Made by a program: the position numbers and the translations under genes. The notes beneath the pieces are model-generated. The model made no database searches. It was given only the letters and a program-made list of their open reading frames with translations, and was not told where the DNA came from. A stretch of 64,000 bases of DNA, from the NCBI GenBank assembly GCA_021815405.1, contig JAKAGV010000019.1, positions 1 to 64,000 on the forward strand, read 5' to 3'. Below, piece by piece: positions 10,201 through 20,251 of this stretch. The stretch comes from Bacteroidota bacterium. GTDB lineage: Bacteria > Bacteroidota > Ignavibacteria > Ignavibacteriales > Ignavibacteriaceae. Position 1 is the stretch's first letter. Each line of letters starts with the position of its first letter.

Positions 10201-10300
10201 CATTCAACCGCGATTAAATGTTCATTCACTCTGCATCATTCAATTGTCATTTATTGTATTAAACAATTGAATGATTAAGAGTGCGTCAATCGAATGGTTA
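10201..10300. repeat. Long imperfect palindrome between convergent genes
   Basis: ATCATTCAATTG (10235-10246) / CAATTGAATGAT (10264-10275) perfect 12-bp arms; outer CACTCT (10227-10232) / AGAGTG (10278-10283). Confidence 0.75.
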
Positions 10301-10318
10301 AACCTTCTTCAATAATTT

Positions 10319-10668
10319 CTATCTTTTATTATACCCGCGTTCCCCAAAAGGTTGAAGCTTTTCAAGCCAAAGCTCTTCAAGAACTTAAAGGTCTGCGGTA
10401 TAGTCATAACCAGCTTCATCTTTCGGCTTTAACTCATCGAGTATCTCGAATGTAAAATTTACTTCGCCGAATTTTTTGTAATCTTCCACCAGCTCTTTTA
10501 TGTCTTCGCCTCCAAATTGAAGCTGGAACTTATGGCGGTTAATTCTTCCGAAAATATTTTTGCTGCTGCCGATAAAAATCTTTCCGATAGCCAGATTCTT
10601 AATCTGATAAACACCCATCGGTGTGTTGGTCTGCTTATAGCTTTTTTTAATTCTTTTTTGTCAATCAT
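10319..10668 (-). pseudogene. GIY-YIG nuclease family gene interrupted by a frameshift at A7 and an in-frame TAA
   Basis: ORF 10385-10618 (GVYQIKNLAIGKIFIGSSKNIFGRINRHKF) extends upstream as MIDKKELKK|SYKQTNTP after a -1 shift and downstream past TAA as VLEELWLEKLQPFGERGYNKR* for exactly 21 codons. Confidence 0.75.
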
Positions 10669-10670
10669 GC

Positions 10671-11252
10671 TTATTCTTGTTTAGGCAGATGCTTTATTGT
10701 TACCTTCTCCATAATTACTGGACTGACCGGCATGTCATAAGGTTTGGTTATAGGTACTTTTCCTATCTTCTTAACTACATCCATTCCTTCAATTACTTTT
10801 CCGAAAATTGTGAAATGATAATTTAGCCAAGGAGTTGGAGCTAATGTAATGAAGAACTGACTTCCGTTTGTATTTGGACCTTTGTTTGCCATAGCCATAA
10901 CGCCGGCAGAATCGAAAGTAAAGTGCTCATTGAATTCATCATCAAAGAAGCCGCCCCAGATGCTGTGCCCGCCGGTGCCGTTTCCGTTCGGGTCGCCGCC
11001 TTGTATCATAAAATTATCTATTACTCTGTGGAATGTCAGGCTATCGTAATAACCGCTGTTTGCTAATCCTACAAAATTCTCAACAGCTTTCGGTGCAACT
11101 GCCGGAAGCAATTGGCATTCAAAGGTTCCCATATTAGTCGTAATCACTGCAACTATTGTTGAATCATTCATTGAACTCTCATCTTTCTTATTTGACGGCT
11201 TGCAGCCCGCAAGCACCGGGATAAATAAAAGTAATAAAAAAAACCTCTTCAT
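10671..11252 (-). CDS. Cyclophilin-type peptidylprolyl isomerase, lipoprotein
   Basis: Lipobox LLFIPVLAGC; FHRVIDNFMIQGGDPNGNGTGG, NGSQFFITLAPTPWLNYHFTIFGKV. Confidence 0.92.
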   Translation of the reverse strand: MKRFFLLLLFIPVLAGCKPSNKKDESSMNDSTIVAVITTNMGTFECQLLPAVAPKAVENFVGLANSGYYDSLTFHRVIDNFMIQGGDPNGNGTGGHSIWGGFFDDEFNEHFTFDSAGVMAMANKGPNTNGSQFFITLAPTPWLNYHFTIFGKVIEGMDVVKKIGKVPITKPYDMPVSPVIMEKVTIKHLPKQE

Positions 11253-11260
11253 TTTTTCTC

Positions 11261-12109
11261 CTAAGGTAAAATTAAATGTGAGTAAAGAAGAATCAGAATT
11301 AAAACTCCAAGAGCCACTCGGTAATATACAAAAACAAATGTTGTATTCTTGCGTAAATATTTCAGCAGCATATCAATCGAAATATATCCAAAAATAAATG
11401 CAAATACTGTTGAAAGAATCATATGAAAAGCCATTGAAGGATCAAGAAATTTTCTTGCTTCGTATAGTTCTAGAAAACCACTTGCGAGCACTGCCGGTAT
11501 GCTCAATAGAAAAGAAAATCTTGCAGCAGTCTCTCTGTTCATACCGAGGAAAAGACCACCGGTAATCGTAGTACCTGAGCGGCTGGAGCCCGGAATTAAA
11601 GCAAAGCACTGCGCAACGCCTACCCAAAATGCATCCCACTTTGTAATCTTCTCCATATCTTTCTTCAGGCTTGCAAACTTCTCGGCAATCGCAAGAAGTA
11701 TTGCCAGACCAATTAGGCTCGAAGCAATTACATAAAGATCCTTAGTCAAAGCACCTTCAATTATTTTCTTTAATGAAATCCCGATTATTCCAACAGGGAT
11801 AGTTCCGATAATTATAAACCATCCCAGCCGGGAGTTAAGTTTCTGCTCTGAGAATTTTGTTCGCTTTTTTACATTCTGATTTAAGAAATCAAAGATTATT
11901 TGCCATATATCTTTCCAAAAATAAATTATCACAGCCAGTACAGTACCAAGCTGAATGACAGCAATAAAAGCCGTCCATTCTTCAGGATGTTTATCCGAGA
12001 TAAGATGCATCAGCTTACCTGCAACGGTAAGATGTCCTGTACTGCTGATAGGTAAAAACTCTGTTAGTCCCTGAATAATGCCAAGAAGAATTGCCTCCCA
12101 AATATTCAT
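11261..12109 (-). CDS. uppP: Undecaprenyl-diphosphatase
   Basis: AILLGIIQGLTEFLPISSTGHL and PGSSRSGTTITGGLFLGMNRETAARFSFLLSIP. Confidence 0.95.
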   Translation of the reverse strand: MNIWEAILLGIIQGLTEFLPISSTGHLTVAGKLMHLISDKHPEEWTAFIAVIQLGTVLAVIIYFWKDIWQIIFDFLNQNVKKRTKFSEQKLNSRLGWFIIIGTIPVGIIGISLKKIIEGALTKDLYVIASSLIGLAILLAIAEKFASLKKDMEKITKWDAFWVGVAQCFALIPGSSRSGTTITGGLFLGMNRETAARFSFLLSIPAVLASGFLELYEARKFLDPSMAFHMILSTVFAFIFGYISIDMLLKYLRKNTTFVFVYYRVALGVLILILLYSHLILP

Positions 12110-12191
12110 TTAGCCCTCAATGTTGATTAAGTTATAAAGGTATATTGTTGGTAATGCATTTCAAATCATATACCTTAATACCTCTAATCCT

Positions 12192-12839
12192 TTAAAAGAT
12201 ATAAGAAACTCCCAGTCTTATCGTGGCAGAGAGAGAATTTAAATTTACATCCTGATTATAAACGTTGTTATGTATGTATGTGCTGCCGTTTTTTGGCTTG
12301 CCGTTAAAATCATACCGCAGGTCAACACCGATATTAGCATAGAAGTCACCGCCAAGAGTAGTGTTTCCATCTGCTCTTGCCAGAAATCCAAAACCAGTCG
12401 AGGTAAAAGTTACACCTGATATTGTACCCGGAAGCTGCTGGTTTACAGAAACAAACCTAGGACCAACACCGCCGCCGAATTTGAAATCGTAACCTTGACC
12501 CTTGATGACATAATAATTAACAAAAGTCGGCATGATAATATTATAGCTTAATCTATAGTTTCCGATATCATAAGATAAATTGTATGAATTTATAAGATAA
12601 GCAAGTTCAACGCCTATCTCATAATGATTATTCAACAGATAGCCGCCTTCTCCGGAGAAGACAATAGCAGAACCAAATATTTTAAGCTGTTGGTTTGCAG
12701 GTTCAAAGTTCTGGTTTAGATAGTCCGTTAATGAAGGAGTGGCGCCAAATGAAATTCCCATCCCAGCACGGATATCATACTGAGAATATGAAATAGTTGC
12801 AAATGTTAATATCAAAATAAAAGTATATAAGTATTTCAT
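12192..12839 (-). CDS. Outer membrane beta-barrel protein
   Basis: Signal peptide, alternating aromatic/glycine strands, C-terminal IRLGVSYIF. Confidence 0.65.
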   Translation of the reverse strand: MKYLYTFILILTFATISYSQYDIRAGMGISFGATPSLTDYLNQNFEPANQQLKIFGSAIVFSGEGGYLLNNHYEIGVELAYLINSYNLSYDIGNYRLSYNIIMPTFVNYYVIKGQGYDFKFGGGVGPRFVSVNQQLPGTISGVTFTSTGFGFLARADGNTTLGGDFYANIGVDLRYDFNGKPKNGSTYIHNNVYNQDVNLNSLSATIRLGVSYIF

Positions 12840-13891
12840 AATTCTTCAAGATCGGTTTTTACTACTTTAAATAAATTTTCATGCTGTTTATTCAACACAA
12901 AGAAAGAAATAAGTGCGGCAAAGATAAAAAGAAAATACGAAAGCGCATGCGTAAGCACTGCATATGCCAGACTTATCGAATCGCCGAAGCCAAATAATAG
13001 AACAAGAGCTGCCTTCGTAAGTGCTTCATAAGAACCAATAGCTCCAGGCGTTGGAATAACAACACCGATTGCACTTATGCTCATCAATATCCAGCCCATC
13101 TCATAGGTTACATGCTGTATGTTTTGCATCCCCAGCGTAAAGAAGCCGATGTATGCATTTAGAGCATAAACAATCATAATTAAAGCACTGAGTATTATTG
13201 TATAAACATAGTTTCTTACGCCTTTAAGACTTACAAATCCTTGCGTCATCATATCAAAGACGTAAGCAGCTTTATGTGCACCTTTCGTAGAAATCCTTCC
13301 GATAATTTTAATAATCAGACCATAAAATCTTTCTTTAAATTTTACAAGAAGATAAATGAATAATATTATAACCGCGATGATAAAAACTGTAAGATAAATT
13401 GCCGATTTAAGCCACGGAAAAATATCATAAAGATTTCGGCTCCAGATAATTACAGAAACGATTATAGTCAGACCTAAAAATATTACATCAATAATTCTTT
13501 CAAGAATTACTGTACCGAACATTGAAGAACGCGAAAGCTTTTCCCATTTACCCAGAACAACAGCTCTTGAAACTTCACCTAGACGAGGCACCACGCAGCT
13601 TACTCCATAACCTACCATAAGTGCACCGAACAGATTATAAATAGATGTATCCTTTTTAACAGAGCTTAAGATTATTTTCCACCTTAACGCCCGTAAGTAA
13701 TGAGAGAAGATCATTGATATAACAAATATAACAATCCAGAAGATTGAAGCTTGTGAAATAGTATGGAATACTTTGTCAAGATCAACGCCTTGAAATGCAA
13801 TGTACAGGAAAACTGCTGCCAGCAGAAATGAGAGTACGTATTTCAGCGAATGCAAAATCCGCTGTCCGATTTTATTTTTACCGGAGGTCAA
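12836..13891 (-). CDS. Lysylphosphatidylglycerol synthase TM region / UPF0104 family membrane protein
   Basis: Polytopic; 'LRALRWKIIL', 'GYGVSCVVPRLGEVSRAVVLGKWEKLSRSSMFGTVILERIIDV', 'PTPGAIGSYEAL'. Confidence 0.85.
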   Translation of the reverse strand: MTSGKNKIGQRILHSLKYVLSFLLAAVFLYIAFQGVDLDKVFHTISQASIFWIVIFVISMIFSHYLRALRWKIILSSVKKDTSIYNLFGALMVGYGVSCVVPRLGEVSRAVVLGKWEKLSRSSMFGTVILERIIDVIFLGLTIIVSVIIWSRNLYDIFPWLKSAIYLTVFIIAVIILFIYLLVKFKERFYGLIIKIIGRISTKGAHKAAYVFDMMTQGFVSLKGVRNYVYTIILSALIMIVYALNAYIGFFTLGMQNIQHVTYEMGWILMSISAIGVVIPTPGAIGSYEALTKAALVLLFGFGDSISLAYAVLTHALSYFLFIFAALISFFVLNKQHENLFKVVKTDLEEL

Positions 13892-14483
13892 TAATTTTGC
13901 TTCCTTTGGGAGGTGTGAATGTAAAAGTAGATTTTTCTAAGCTGCTGTTTAATTTATAATTTGAGAAACTTACTTGAACGAGAGCATCATTTTGATCAGT
14001 TAGCATAATTTTAGAGATTAAATTTTCAGAGTTAATCCAAATTTTTGCCGTTTTAAAATTTAATCCCGGTTTGTTTGGAGTCAGAACTAAAACATCGCTG
14101 CCGTTATCATTACCTAAGCTTACATCGCATTTTGATGGATAGACTTCGATAATTTGTTTGAGTGAAAAATATGAAGGATCATCCGGATTGTAGCTGCTTA
14201 TAATAACTTTATTCTCTTTTTTATTGTAGTTCCAACTTGTTTGCCCGTCGGTAACTATAAGAAGATTTTTAAATTCCAGCCTAAGCTTGTTTTCTTTTTC
14301 ATAATAGAATTTTCCCGTCAAATTAACTTTGCCGTTTGTGGTCTGAACAAAGTCCGCAGAAATATTCTTTGCGGATTTGAATTTATCTTGGAGACCTCTC
14401 AATACTTTATCCGCATTATTCTGTGCATGGACAGAAACAGCGAGTAAAAACAAGCATAATCCTATTTCAATAATTTTCTTCAT
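13878..14483 (-). CDS. lolA: Outer membrane lipoprotein carrier protein LolA
   Basis: Signal peptide; 'KSAKNISADFVQTTNGKVNLTGKFYYEKENKLRLEF' typical LolA N-terminus. Confidence 0.85.
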   Translation of the reverse strand: MKKIIEIGLCLFLLAVSVHAQNNADKVLRGLQDKFKSAKNISADFVQTTNGKVNLTGKFYYEKENKLRLEFKNLLIVTDGQTSWNYNKKENKVIISSYNPDDPSYFSLKQIIEVYPSKCDVSLGNDNGSDVLVLTPNKPGLNFKTAKIWINSENLISKIMLTDQNDALVQVSFSNYKLNSSLEKSTFTFTPPKGSKIIDLR

Positions 14484-14794
14484 CTATATACAATCATAAA
14501 ATTTAGCGATGGAAATTTATAAAAATTGGATGAGAAAAAATAAATAATTAAATAAACTATCTTTAATCTAGAGTTTTCAGTATTTGGAAATATGCATGAA
14601 AAAATGACCTGGGAGTATTTGGAATGTAAAGTTTTAATATTATCAAGAGAATAAATAGAACAGCGGCTCAGACACTGATTTTCTATTTAATGAAAATAAT
14701 CGGCGCAGCTTAATCATAATAATTTCTCAAGTTTTTTCTCTATTCCCTCTGTAGTAAAAATAAAGAGAAACCCGGATAGAAAATCTCTTCAGTT

Positions 14795-15121
14795 TTAATT
14801 CTTACTTATATCAATATTGCCGTTGCCTAGACTCAAATGTCTTCTGCCGGAGCCGATGCCTAGTGTTCCGTTAAAGTTCCTTCTGCTTGATTGACTTTCT
14901 CTAAAGCTCAAACCACTATTGCTTACAAGCCCGTTGCCTACACCAGCATGAACTGACGCATTTGTATTGCCGGGGACTTTCAAATTGATAAAACCGTTGC
15001 CGACTGACATGGAAACGTTACAATTATCACTTGGATTAATTCTCGCATCCGCTTTACCGTTACCAATATTTAAAGTAAGATTTTTCGTCGATGAATTAAC
15101 CGTAATATTACCGTTCTCCAA
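14795..15121 (-). CDS. GNG-repeat (DUF4097-like) beta-rich fragment lacking a signal peptide
   Basis: Repeated G-N-G turns (ENGNI, IGNGKAD, VGNGFI, VGNGLV, LGNGNI); no ATG, 5' end apparently missing. Confidence 0.45.
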   Translation of the reverse strand: MENGNITVNSSTKNLTLNIGNGKADARINPSDNCNVSMSVGNGFINLKVPGNTNASVHAGVGNGLVSNSGLSFRESQSSRRNFNGTLGIGSGRRHLSLGNGNIDISKN

Positions 15122-15179
15122 GTTTAAAATGTGCTTTTTATACCACTTTATCTTTTGCTCTTACCTCCGCTTAATAAAT

Positions 15180-16916
15180 TCAATATTCGATTTCCAATTT
15201 CTTCATCTTTCTCCACAAAGTAGAAGGATCAATTTTTAATTCTTTTGCAGCCTTTGTTTTGTTGCCTCGGTTATTCTTAAGTGCGGATATTATCATTTCC
15301 TTTTCTGCTTCGACAATATTATTTCTATGCTTAATAATATTTTTATCAACCGGAACTGCTTGTACATTTCTCAACCGCTTCGGCAGATGCTCAACCTGGA
15401 TAACATCACCTACGCAAAGTACAAAGCAATGTTCAATAGCATTTTCAAGTTCACGGATATTTCCGGGCCAGTTGTATTCCAAAAGCAATTCATAAGCAGA
15501 TGAGGAAAATTGTCTTATCTTCTTACCAAGTTTCTCATTGAAATAATTAATGAAATGATTGACTAGTAGCGGAAGATCATCTTTTCTTTCACGCAGCGGA
15601 GGCAGATGGATATTTAAAACATTAATCCTATAAAATAGATCTTCTCTGAATCTCCCGGCGGAAATTTCTTCGGAAAGATTTTTATTTGTTGCGGCAATAA
15701 TTCTCGCATCCAGTTTTATGATCTTGTTCCCGCCTACTCTTTCAAACTCACGGGTTTCTAAAACACGAAGCAGCTTTGTCTGGACTGCTAACGACAGGTC
15801 ACCAATTTCATCTAAGAACAGAGTTCCACCCTGCGCCAATTCGAATCTTCCGGACTTGCTTTTAACAGCACCGGTAAAAGCTCCTTTCTCATGACCGAAC
15901 AATTCGCTTTCGATAAGAGTTTCCACGAAAGCGCTGCAATTAACAGCGACGAACGGACCTGTCTTTCGTGGACTATTTAAATGAATTGCTCTTGCAGCTA
16001 GTTCTTTACCGGTTCCGCTTTCTCCGGTTATTAGAACTGAACTGTCAGTTTGCGCTACACTTTCCAGTACAGAAATAATGTTTTTTATTTCTTTGTTCTT
16101 GCCTATAATATTTTCATAGCTGAATCTTTCGGAAAGATGTGCAGATAAGTTTCTTATTTCCGAAATATCAATGAACGTTTCAACGGCGCCTATCTTTTCA
16201 TTTCTATTATTCAGCAAGACTGCAGAGTTAACGCGGATTGGAACACTCTTCCCGTTTTTATGAACTATTTCAAGTTCATTTCCTATTGCTGGTTTGCCCT
16301 TATGAATTGTTCCTTCCATGTGGCAGCCGTTCCTGCATAACGAAGAATTAAAAATATCCCAGCACTTTTTACCTACAGCTTCTTCCTGCTTGTACCCAGT
16401 TATGTTTGCTGCAGAATTATTGAACGAAGTAATGTTCCATTCATCGTCAATGGTAAATGTCCCCTCAATGTTGCTGTTGAATATTGCTTCGAGCTTGTTT
16501 TTCTGATCTACAAGCTCTAAGGTCTTAAATTCGAGTTCTTCCGAAAGCGAAAGCATTTCCCTGGTATTTCGAAAAACAAATACTATGCTGATAACTTCGC
16601 CGGATTTAGTTATTGGCGTAATTGATGCGAGCACATTTATTACATTTTCATTTCTACATGTAATGTTAACAGGATGGTTGGTAAAAACTCTGTTCTCAGA
16701 AATCGATTCATGAATATACTTCAATTCGTTTTTGCTTTTGCTGAAAAGTATTTTACAATTACGGGAGACAATATCATTTTCAGAAAAGCCTGTAATGCGT
16801 GACGCAGCTTCATTAAAGACTATAACCTTGCTGTCTCTGCCTATAACGGCAATGCCGTCAGGGGTTATCATTGCCTCTTTATTCTTATCGATAATATTTT
16901 TTACTTCTTTTGACAT
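15180..16916 (-). CDS. Sigma-54-dependent Fis-family transcriptional regulator with PAS domains
   Basis: [42 protein letters not shown]-terminal HTH ([23 protein letters not shown]). Confidence 0.95.
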   Translation of the reverse strand: MSKEVKNIIDKNKEAMITPDGIAVIGRDSKVIVFNEAASRITGFSENDIVSRNCKILFSKSKNELKYIHESISENRVFTNHPVNITCRNENVINVLASITPITKSGEVISIVFVFRNTREMLSLSEELEFKTLELVDQKNKLEAIFNSNIEGTFTIDDEWNITSFNNSAANITGYKQEEAVGKKCWDIFNSSLCRNGCHMEGTIHKGKPAIGNELEIVHKNGKSVPIRVNSAVLLNNRNEKIGAVETFIDISEIRNLSAHLSERFSYENIIGKNKEIKNIISVLESVAQTDSSVLITGESGTGKELAARAIHLNSPRKTGPFVAVNCSAFVETLIESELFGHEKGAFTGAVKSKSGRFELAQGGTLFLDEIGDLSLAVQTKLLRVLETREFERVGGNKIIKLDARIIAATNKNLSEEISAGRFREDLFYRINVLNIHLPPLRERKDDLPLLVNHFINYFNEKLGKKIRQFSSSAYELLLEYNWPGNIRELENAIEHCFVLCVGDVIQVEHLPKRLRNVQAVPVDKNIIKHRNNIVEAEKEMIISALKNNRGNKTKAAKELKIDPSTLWRKMKKLEIEY

Positions 16917-17245
16917 CGCTGGGTTTATTTTTCTCTCTTCAATAAATTAAAGTTTTACCATTGCAATTTACTAAAAACTCTTGCGTCTATTCAATCAAAT
17001 GCAAGAGTCTATTGCAAAGATGCAAGACTCCCGCCTGCTGCAAGTTAAAATTTAGATAAAAAATGAAATTTTATTTCCGGCACTAAGATTGTTTTATTAC
17101 TGACATCATAGGTCCCTAACTGCCAGCTGCAGAGCAGACAATTTTTTCATTTTGACCAAAATAAGAAATCTAATTAACAATATAACTAGGAGATTTCTCA
17201 GCCGCTGATTGTTGTTTGCGTCAATTATCTAGTACTGTAATAACT

Positions 17246-17270
17246 TGCAGCTGGCAGATATATTTCAGCA
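17246..17270 (+). promoter_or_regulatory. Candidate sigma-54 promoter for the 17320 operon
   Basis: CTGGCAGATATATTTCAGC: -24 TGGCA matches, -12 weak (TTTC); upstream of a gene divergent from a sigma-54 activator. Confidence 0.35.
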
Positions 17271-17319
17271 AAATAGGCGGTGTGGGAGAAATTATTTAAT
17301 TAAAAATTTTTGAAATATA

Positions 17320-18171
17320 ATGTTGTTAGATCCAAGGTGCATTCCCTGCATAATTAATCAGGCTTACAATGCGGCAAAACTTTTTACTGACGGAAATAAA
17401 GAACTTCAATTTTCAATAGTTAAACAAGCATGCTCATCGGTGCTTACTATAGATGAAAATTTTACAGCTCCGAAGTTTTCTTCGGTTATACAATCTTTAA
17501 TCGAAAATGATTTAGGAATTAATAATCCCTATCAAAATCTTAAGGAGGAAAATTTAAAGAAGGTTGAACAATTTATTCCTTATTTGGAAGCTATGGTTGA
17601 AAGTTCGGACGATAAACTTGAAACTGCTATAAGAGCGGCTATTGCCGGCAATACGATTGATTACGGTGCAAATCCTAAATTCAATATTGAATATGAAGTT
17701 AATAGAATTGCAGCAAACAAGATCAGAATTGATTCTTTAAATAAATTTAAAAGCGATCTGCAATATGCTTCCTCAATACTTTATATCGGTGATAATTTTG
17801 AAGAAGCACTGTTTGATAAGATCCTTATGAAGCTTCTTCTGCCTAGAAAAATTATTTTCGCTGTACGCTCAAAAGCGATACTTAATGATATTACTCTATC
17901 CGATGCAAAACAGCTTGGTATTGATAAGCTTTGCAATGTAATTGAAAGCGGAAGCGAAATTACAGGTACGGACTTGGCGCAATGTACCCCGAAGTTTAAA
18001 GATCTTTTTAAAAATTCAGACATGGTAATTTCAAAGGGACAAGGAAATTTCGAAACATTGATGAACGAAGACAGACCAATTTATTTTTTATTCAAAGTAA
18101 AATGCGAAGCAATAGCGCACCGCTGCGGTCTACCGGTTGGTAACAGCGCGCTTTATTTCAATAAACTTTAA
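17320..18171 (+). CDS. DUF89 / ARMT1-like damage-control phosphatase family protein
   Basis: LDPRCIPCIINQAYNAAKL; 'RAAIAGNTIDYGA'; 'ILYIGDNFEEALFDKILM'; 'ISKGQGNFETL'. Confidence 0.88.
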   Translation: MLLDPRCIPCIINQAYNAAKLFTDGNKELQFSIVKQACSSVLTIDENFTAPKFSSVIQSLIENDLGINNPYQNLKEENLKKVEQFIPYLEAMVESSDDKLETAIRAAIAGNTIDYGANPKFNIEYEVNRIAANKIRIDSLNKFKSDLQYASSILYIGDNFEEALFDKILMKLLLPRKIIFAVRSKAILNDITLSDAKQLGIDKLCNVIESGSEITGTDLAQCTPKFKDLFKNSDMVISKGQGNFETLMNEDRPIYFLFKVKCEAIAHRCGLPVGNSALYFNKL

Positions 18172-18188
18172 CTATAGGAGAACTAGTT

Positions 18189-18647
18189 ATGAATAAAATT
18201 CTTTTCCCAATCGTATCATTTTTATTAATTAATATAATTTTCACTGCATACTCGTTCGCTCAAGGAGGAATGGGTAGAAAAGGCAGCAGCAGCTGGGAAT
18301 CAAAATCTTCATTTAATCGAATGTATAATCCTTCAACTGTTGAGACTATTAAAGGTGAAGTCGTAAGCGTTGACAAGATATCACCAATTAAAGGTATGTC
18401 TTCCGGAATCCATCTAATGTTAAAAACAAACAAAGGAACAGTTTCAATTCATCTTGGACCAGCGTGGTATTTTGAAAGTCACAATTACGTAATAAAGGTG
18501 AAAAATAAAATTGAAATTACAGGCTCAAGAATTACTTATGACGGAAAGCCTGTGGTAATTGCTGCCGAAGTTAAAAAAGGAAATAAAATAATTAAGCTTA
18601 GAGATGAAAACGGATTCCCTGTTTGGAGCGGAGGAAGAAAAAATTAA
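18189..18647 (+). CDS. Secreted small OB-fold-like protein
   Basis: Signal peptide; 'VETIKGEVVSVDKISPIKGMSSGIHLMLKTNKGTVSIHLGPAWYF'. Confidence 0.6.
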   Translation: MNKILFPIVSFLLINIIFTAYSFAQGGMGRKGSSSWESKSSFNRMYNPSTVETIKGEVVSVDKISPIKGMSSGIHLMLKTNKGTVSIHLGPAWYFESHNYVIKVKNKIEITGSRITYDGKPVVIAAEVKKGNKIIKLRDENGFPVWSGGRKN

Positions 18648-18725
18648 TAATAATTTCAACATTATAAAAAGATATAAGAGAATAATTTTAAACAATCAAT
18701 ATAACAAGAATAAAAAAGGTGAAAT

Positions 18726-19115
18726 ATGAATAACAGAATAGCAGTAGCAATTGAAGAAGAAGAATCAAAAGAAAAAGTTGCTGAACATTTCGGCAGATGT
18801 TCCAAATTCAAGGTGTGTGAGATTGACGAACAAAAAAATATAGTCACACAAGAAACTTATTTTAATCCGTTAGCCGGCGAGCATGGCGGAGCCTGCCAGA
18901 TTCCAGGCTATGTAAAACAATTTAATATAAATACAATTATTGCCGGAGGAATGGGACAGAAAGCAGTTTCTAACTTTTTGGCATTCGGGATTGATGTAAT
19001 AACAGCACCCGGATTTTTATATGAAGAAGCGTTAAATCTTTATATTCAAGGAAAGCTTAACGGATATACAGTCTGCGCGCACGAGCATCATCATGGGCAT
19101 AATTGCCGGCAGTAA
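18726..19115 (+). CDS. NifX/NifB-associated dinitrogenase iron-molybdenum cofactor biosynthesis-family protein
   Basis: 'RIAVAIEEEESKEKVAEHFGRCSKFKVCEID'; 'NTIIAGGMGQKAVSNFLAFGIDVITA'; His-rich tail. Confidence 0.85.
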   Translation: MNNRIAVAIEEEESKEKVAEHFGRCSKFKVCEIDEQKNIVTQETYFNPLAGEHGGACQIPGYVKQFNINTIIAGGMGQKAVSNFLAFGIDVITAPGFLYEEALNLYIQGKLNGYTVCAHEHHHGHNCRQ

Positions 19116-19216
19116 AAGACCAGAATATCAGAAATAATGGATCGGATACAAGAAGATTGAGGGTAAAGTGTTTTCTTGTGGTTAAACAATTTTCTAAAAT
19201 TTGAAGGGAAGAACAA

Positions 19217-19762
19217 TTGTACGTACCAACAAAAATATTTTTTACAAAAGGGGTAGGAAGACATAAAGATTATTTAAGCTCTTTTGAAGCAGCCCTTCGA
19301 AATGCTGGAATTGAAATTTGCAACCTTGTTACGGTTAGCAGCATATTCCCGCCGGGATGCAAAAGGATTTCTCACGAAGAAGGTTTAAAGGAAATAAAAC
19401 CAGGTCAAATTACTTTTGCAGTTATGGCAAGGAATTCGACAAATGAACCGAATAGATTAATCGCAGCTTCAATAGGTGTTGCAATCCCAGCCGATAATAA
19501 TCAATACGGATATTTATCAGAACATCATCCTTTTGGAGTAAAAGAAAAAATAGCGGGAGATTATGCCGAAGACTTAGCTGCTCAAATGCTGGCAACAACC
19601 TTAGGTGTTGAGTTTGATGCTTATGCTGATTGGAACGAGCGGGAACAAGTCTTCAAAATGTCCGAAAAGATTGTAAAAACATTTAATATAACTCAATCTG
19701 CCGAAGGTGATAGGACAGGATTATGGACTACAGTTGTTGCTGCTGCTATCCTTTTACCTTAG
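19217..19762 (+). CDS. Pyruvoyl-dependent arginine decarboxylase
   Basis: '[48 protein letters not shown]' including the Ser-Ser self-processing region; TTG start. Confidence 0.9.
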   Translation: MYVPTKIFFTKGVGRHKDYLSSFEAALRNAGIEICNLVTVSSIFPPGCKRISHEEGLKEIKPGQITFAVMARNSTNEPNRLIAASIGVAIPADNNQYGYLSEHHPFGVKEKIAGDYAEDLAAQMLATTLGVEFDAYADWNEREQVFKMSEKIVKTFNITQSAEGDRTGLWTTVVAAAILLP

Positions 19763-19837
19763 GTAACGATAATAATTCGAAGTTAAAAGAATTTGGAAAT
19801 GATTTTTTAAATAAACATAAATTATATCCGAAGTAAA

Positions 19838-20251
19838 TTGGAAACAGAAAATAAGTACAAAGCATCGATTAATTTTAAGATAAAGACATATGAAATTGAT
19901 GCAGCAGGACACGTAAATAATATTGTTTATGTTAAATGGCTTGAAGATTTACGCTGCAAACTTTTCGAGCGGATACTGCCGGTTGATAATCTTATTTATT
20001 GGAATTTGTATCCTGTAATTGTCTCAACTCAAATCGAATATAAAAAGCAGCTTAAGCTGAATGATTATCCGACTGGAACTATTCAGATAGAAAATATTCA
20101 GCATAACATGATAATATTTAAATTTGAATTCATATCAGAAGAAAAGATTTGTGCGGCAGCAGTACAGAAATGTGTATTGATGAATTTAAAAAGCGGAACT
20201 ATGGATAAGTCGAAATTAAAATCTTTAGCAAGCCAAGAATCACCAATATAA
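19838..20251 (+). CDS. Acyl-CoA/acyl-ACP thioesterase, 4HBT hotdog fold
   Basis: 'YEIDAAGHVNNIVYVKWLEDLR'; TTG start. Confidence 0.82.
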   Translation: METENKYKASINFKIKTYEIDAAGHVNNIVYVKWLEDLRCKLFERILPVDNLIYWNLYPVIVSTQIEYKKQLKLNDYPTGTIQIENIQHNMIIFKFEFISEEKICAAAVQKCVLMNLKSGTMDKSKLKSLASQESPI

